NCBI GenBank assembly: GCA_028285285.1
Contig: JANQPW010000520.1
Location: 1-7,580, forward strand
Reading direction: 5' to 3'
Length of the DNA: 7,580 nt
Source of the DNA: Silvanigrellales bacterium
GTDB taxonomy: Bacteria > Bdellovibrionota_B > Oligoflexia > Silvanigrellales > Silvanigrellaceae
Shown: piece after piece, positions 6,146 to 7,580 of the stretch
Position numbering within the stretch: position 1 is the stretch's first letter
Layout of the letters: each line of letters starts with the position of its first letter
Program-made: the position numbers and the translations under genes
Notes under the pieces: generated by a model
The model's input: only the letters and a program-made list of their open reading frames with translations
Databases searched by the model: none
Told to the model about the DNA's origin: nothing

Positions 6146-7580
6146 CTAGATGTAGGCCTCGAGGTCTTCAATGGCTTGTGTGCTCTCTATGCTGGACTGG
6201 TCTCCCAAGGGCTGTCCTTCATAACTGGACCGGATCATTCGGTGGATGATCTTCGCGTTTCGGGTTTTTGGCAGGCTTTTCACAAGGCGCACTTCCTTTG
6301 GCGCAAGGGGTTTTCCCAGTTCTGCTGCGATGAGGCTTGTCAGATTCTTTTTGAGGTCTTCCGCAGCCCGACCAGGTCCAGTTGGGTTCTTGGGCACCGC
6401 GTAGACCACGAGGGCTTCGCCTTTGAGCGCGTCGAACACTCCAATAGCGGCACTGTCGAGAATCTCTTGGTGAGAGTTCACGATCGATTCGACCTCTGCA
6501 GGGCCTAGTCTTTTTCCGGCTATTTTGAGAGTGTCATCGCTGCGACCCACAATGTACCAGAGACCATCCTTGTCAACGAAACAGCGATCACCGTGAGTCC
6601 AGATTCCTGGGAATTTCTCCCAATAGGTGGAATGGTAACGTGGATCGTTTTTCCAGAAACCACGAGTCATGCCAATCCAGGGGTTTCGGATCACGAGCTC
6701 TCCTGTTTCTTCCCTGACCGGCTCTCCTTGCTCGTTGAGAATGTCGGCGTTCATGCCCAAAACAGGACCGCTAAAGGCACAAGGCTTCAGCGGGGTTAGG
6801 AAGTTTCCACAAAGAATTCCGCCACTGATCTCCGTGCCACCCGAGTAGTTGATGATGGGCTTGGAACCCTTCAAAACTTTCTCAAAAACCCACATCCACG
6901 ACTCGGTGTCCCATGGACTCCCCGTTGATCCAACGGCTTTGAGCGAAGCGACCTGCGAAGCTTCTGGCTCCGCCGAGGGGTGGTTTTGAAAAATGCGGGC
7001 AAGGGTTGGCGAGATGCCGAGAAAAGTGATGCGGTGTTTTTTGATCAGCTCCCAAAGCCTCCCTATTGCGGGGAAGTCTGGTGCGCCGTCGTAGAGAGCG
7101 AGCTTCATTCCTCCAAGAAGAGAACCAAAGATAGCCCAAGGCCCCATCATCCAGCCAATGTCGGTCATCCAGTAGAGTGTGTCCGATGAGTCGAGGTTCA
7201 TCGGGTGCTTCATGTCTTGAGCGGCTTTAATGGGAAAGCCGCAGTGCGAGTGGAGAGCCCCCTTGGGTTTGCCTGTTGTGCCGCTTGTGAAAATAAGAAG
7301 CACGGGGTCATCGGCTGCCATTGTTTCTGCCTCTGGGAGCGTGCTGTCACCAGCTTGACGACAGGAAATCTCCCAAGAGCGCACTTTGAGGCCAGTGGGA
7401 GGAGGAGGTGTGAGCTCACCACTGATCCAAAGGTTGTCGAGTCGTGGGCAAGCAACCGCGGCCTCTATGAAAGGTGCGGCCATTTCGATGATTTTTCCTC
7501 GTCGCGAGCTGCTCCGGCTCACCACCGCGTGTTTGGCGCCCGACTCGAGGAGCCGAGTTTCAATGGCCGTCTTCCCATAG
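6146..7580 (-). CDS. AMP-forming acyl-CoA synthetase, acetyl-CoA synthetase-like (N-terminus outside window)
   Basis: The frame is open from the right edge to TAG at 6148-6146, giving about 478 residues. A GTG at 7525 is only an internal codon: the frame upstream of it still reads family-like sequence (TRLLESGAKHAVVS). These enzymes activate a carboxylic acid with ATP to the acyl-AMP and transfer it to CoA in the cytoplasm. Visible motifs are A3 IFTSGTTGKPKG (about 7264-7299), WMTDIGWMMGPW, A5 INYSGGTEISGG, HGDRCFVDKDGLWYIVGRSDDTLKIAGKRLGP split over A7 and A8 (A8 about 6500-6547; quoted by ends HGDR and GRSDDT), and the catalytic-lysine region LPKTRNAKIIHR (about 6240-6275). The GDQSSIES tail is typical of short-chain acetyl-CoA synthetase relatives. 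Full-length members have about 640 residues, so roughly 150-170 N-terminal residues are missing. The exact substrate (acetate, propionate or a longer acid) cannot be read from the sequence. Confidence 0.93.
   Translation of the reverse strand, partial: YGKTAIETRLLESGAKHAVVSRSSSRRGKIIEMAAPFIEAAVACPRLDNLWISGELTPPPPTGLKVRSWEISCRQAGDSTLPEAETMAADDPVLLIFTSGTTGKPKGALHSHCGFPIKAAQDMKHPMNLDSSDTLYWMTDIGWMMGPWAIFGSLLGGMKLALYDGAPDFPAIGRLWELIKKHRITFLGISPTLARIFQNHPSAEPEASQVASLKAVGSTGSPWDTESWMWVFEKVLKGSKPIINYSGGTEISGGILCGNFLTPLKPCAFSGPVLGMNADILNEQGEPVREETGELVIRNPWIGMTRGFWKNDPRYHSTYWEKFPGIWTHGDRCFVDKDGLWYIVGRSDDTLKIAGKRLGPAEVESIVNSHQEILDSAAIGVFDALKGEALVVYAVPKNPTGPGRAAEDLKKNLTSLIAAELGKPLAPKEVRLVKSLPKTRNAKIIHRMIRSSYEGQPLGDQSSIESTQAIEDLEAYI

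Noticed and set aside
6082..6171. TTG 6171 as the start of the DUF1499 gene
   Set aside because: It would overlap the synthetase gene end and put 30 non-hydrophobic residues before the membrane anchor; GTG 6081 has a GGGAG site.
5464..6508. Plus-strand open frames opposite the DUF1499 and acyl-CoA synthetase genes
   Set aside because: They read the reverse complement of clear protein families and show no domain features of their own.
1..7580. Defence system, CRISPR, prophage or transposon
   Set aside because: No repeat arrays, transposase, integrase, nuclease-helicase or toxin-antitoxin genes are visible; all genes fit housekeeping or envelope functions.

Overview
The window reads as a slice of a bacterial chromosome of moderate GC, densely packed with genes. 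No stretch longer than 300 bases lacks a gene, and I saw no tRNA, rRNA, CRISPR array, insertion sequence or phage gene. The gene types fit a Gram-negative, deltaproteobacteria-like organism: an FHA-like/single-TM/AgmX-type TonB-like protein, ExbD-like partners, RNase J, a CXXCH lipoprotein and a DUF1499 protein. Bdellovibrionota or a myxobacterial relative is my best guess. This rests on gene content and architecture, not on a database search.

Left part, plus strand (1-5546): five genes lie head to tail with almost no spacing and probably form one operon. (1) The C-terminal end of a possible ExbD/TolR-like protein is cut by the window edge. (2) A one-TM ExbD-like protein starts directly at the preceding stop (TGA-GTG). 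(3) A 574-residue protein combines a degenerate FHA-like N-terminus, one membrane segment, a long probable periplasmic region and a C-terminal AgmX/PglI-type TonB-like domain; its start overlaps the previous stop (TTGA). (4) A complete ribonuclease J begins 10 nt later. (5) A predicted lipoprotein with one heme-c motif overlaps the RNase J gene end by 8 nt. Genes 1-3 look like parts of a TolQR/ExbBD-type, proton-motive-force-linked envelope machine, with an architecture recalling myxobacterial gliding (Glt) components. RNase J and the cytochrome-like lipoprotein share the transcript without an obvious functional link.

Right part, minus strand (7580-5557): an AMP-forming acyl-CoA synthetase (acetyl-CoA synthetase-like, N-terminus beyond the window) is followed 64 nt later by a membrane-anchored DUF1499 protein. 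This pair converges on the plus-strand operon, and only 10 nt separate the two stop codons; a small inverted repeat lies there. The 64-nt gap upstream of the DUF1499 gene holds an imperfect inverted repeat and a weak promoter-like pair.

I do not see a clearly new defence or mobile system. The parts most worth a second look are the ExbD-like/FHA-like/TonB-like cluster with degenerate key residues, its linkage to RNase J, and the monoheme lipoprotein of unrecognised family.
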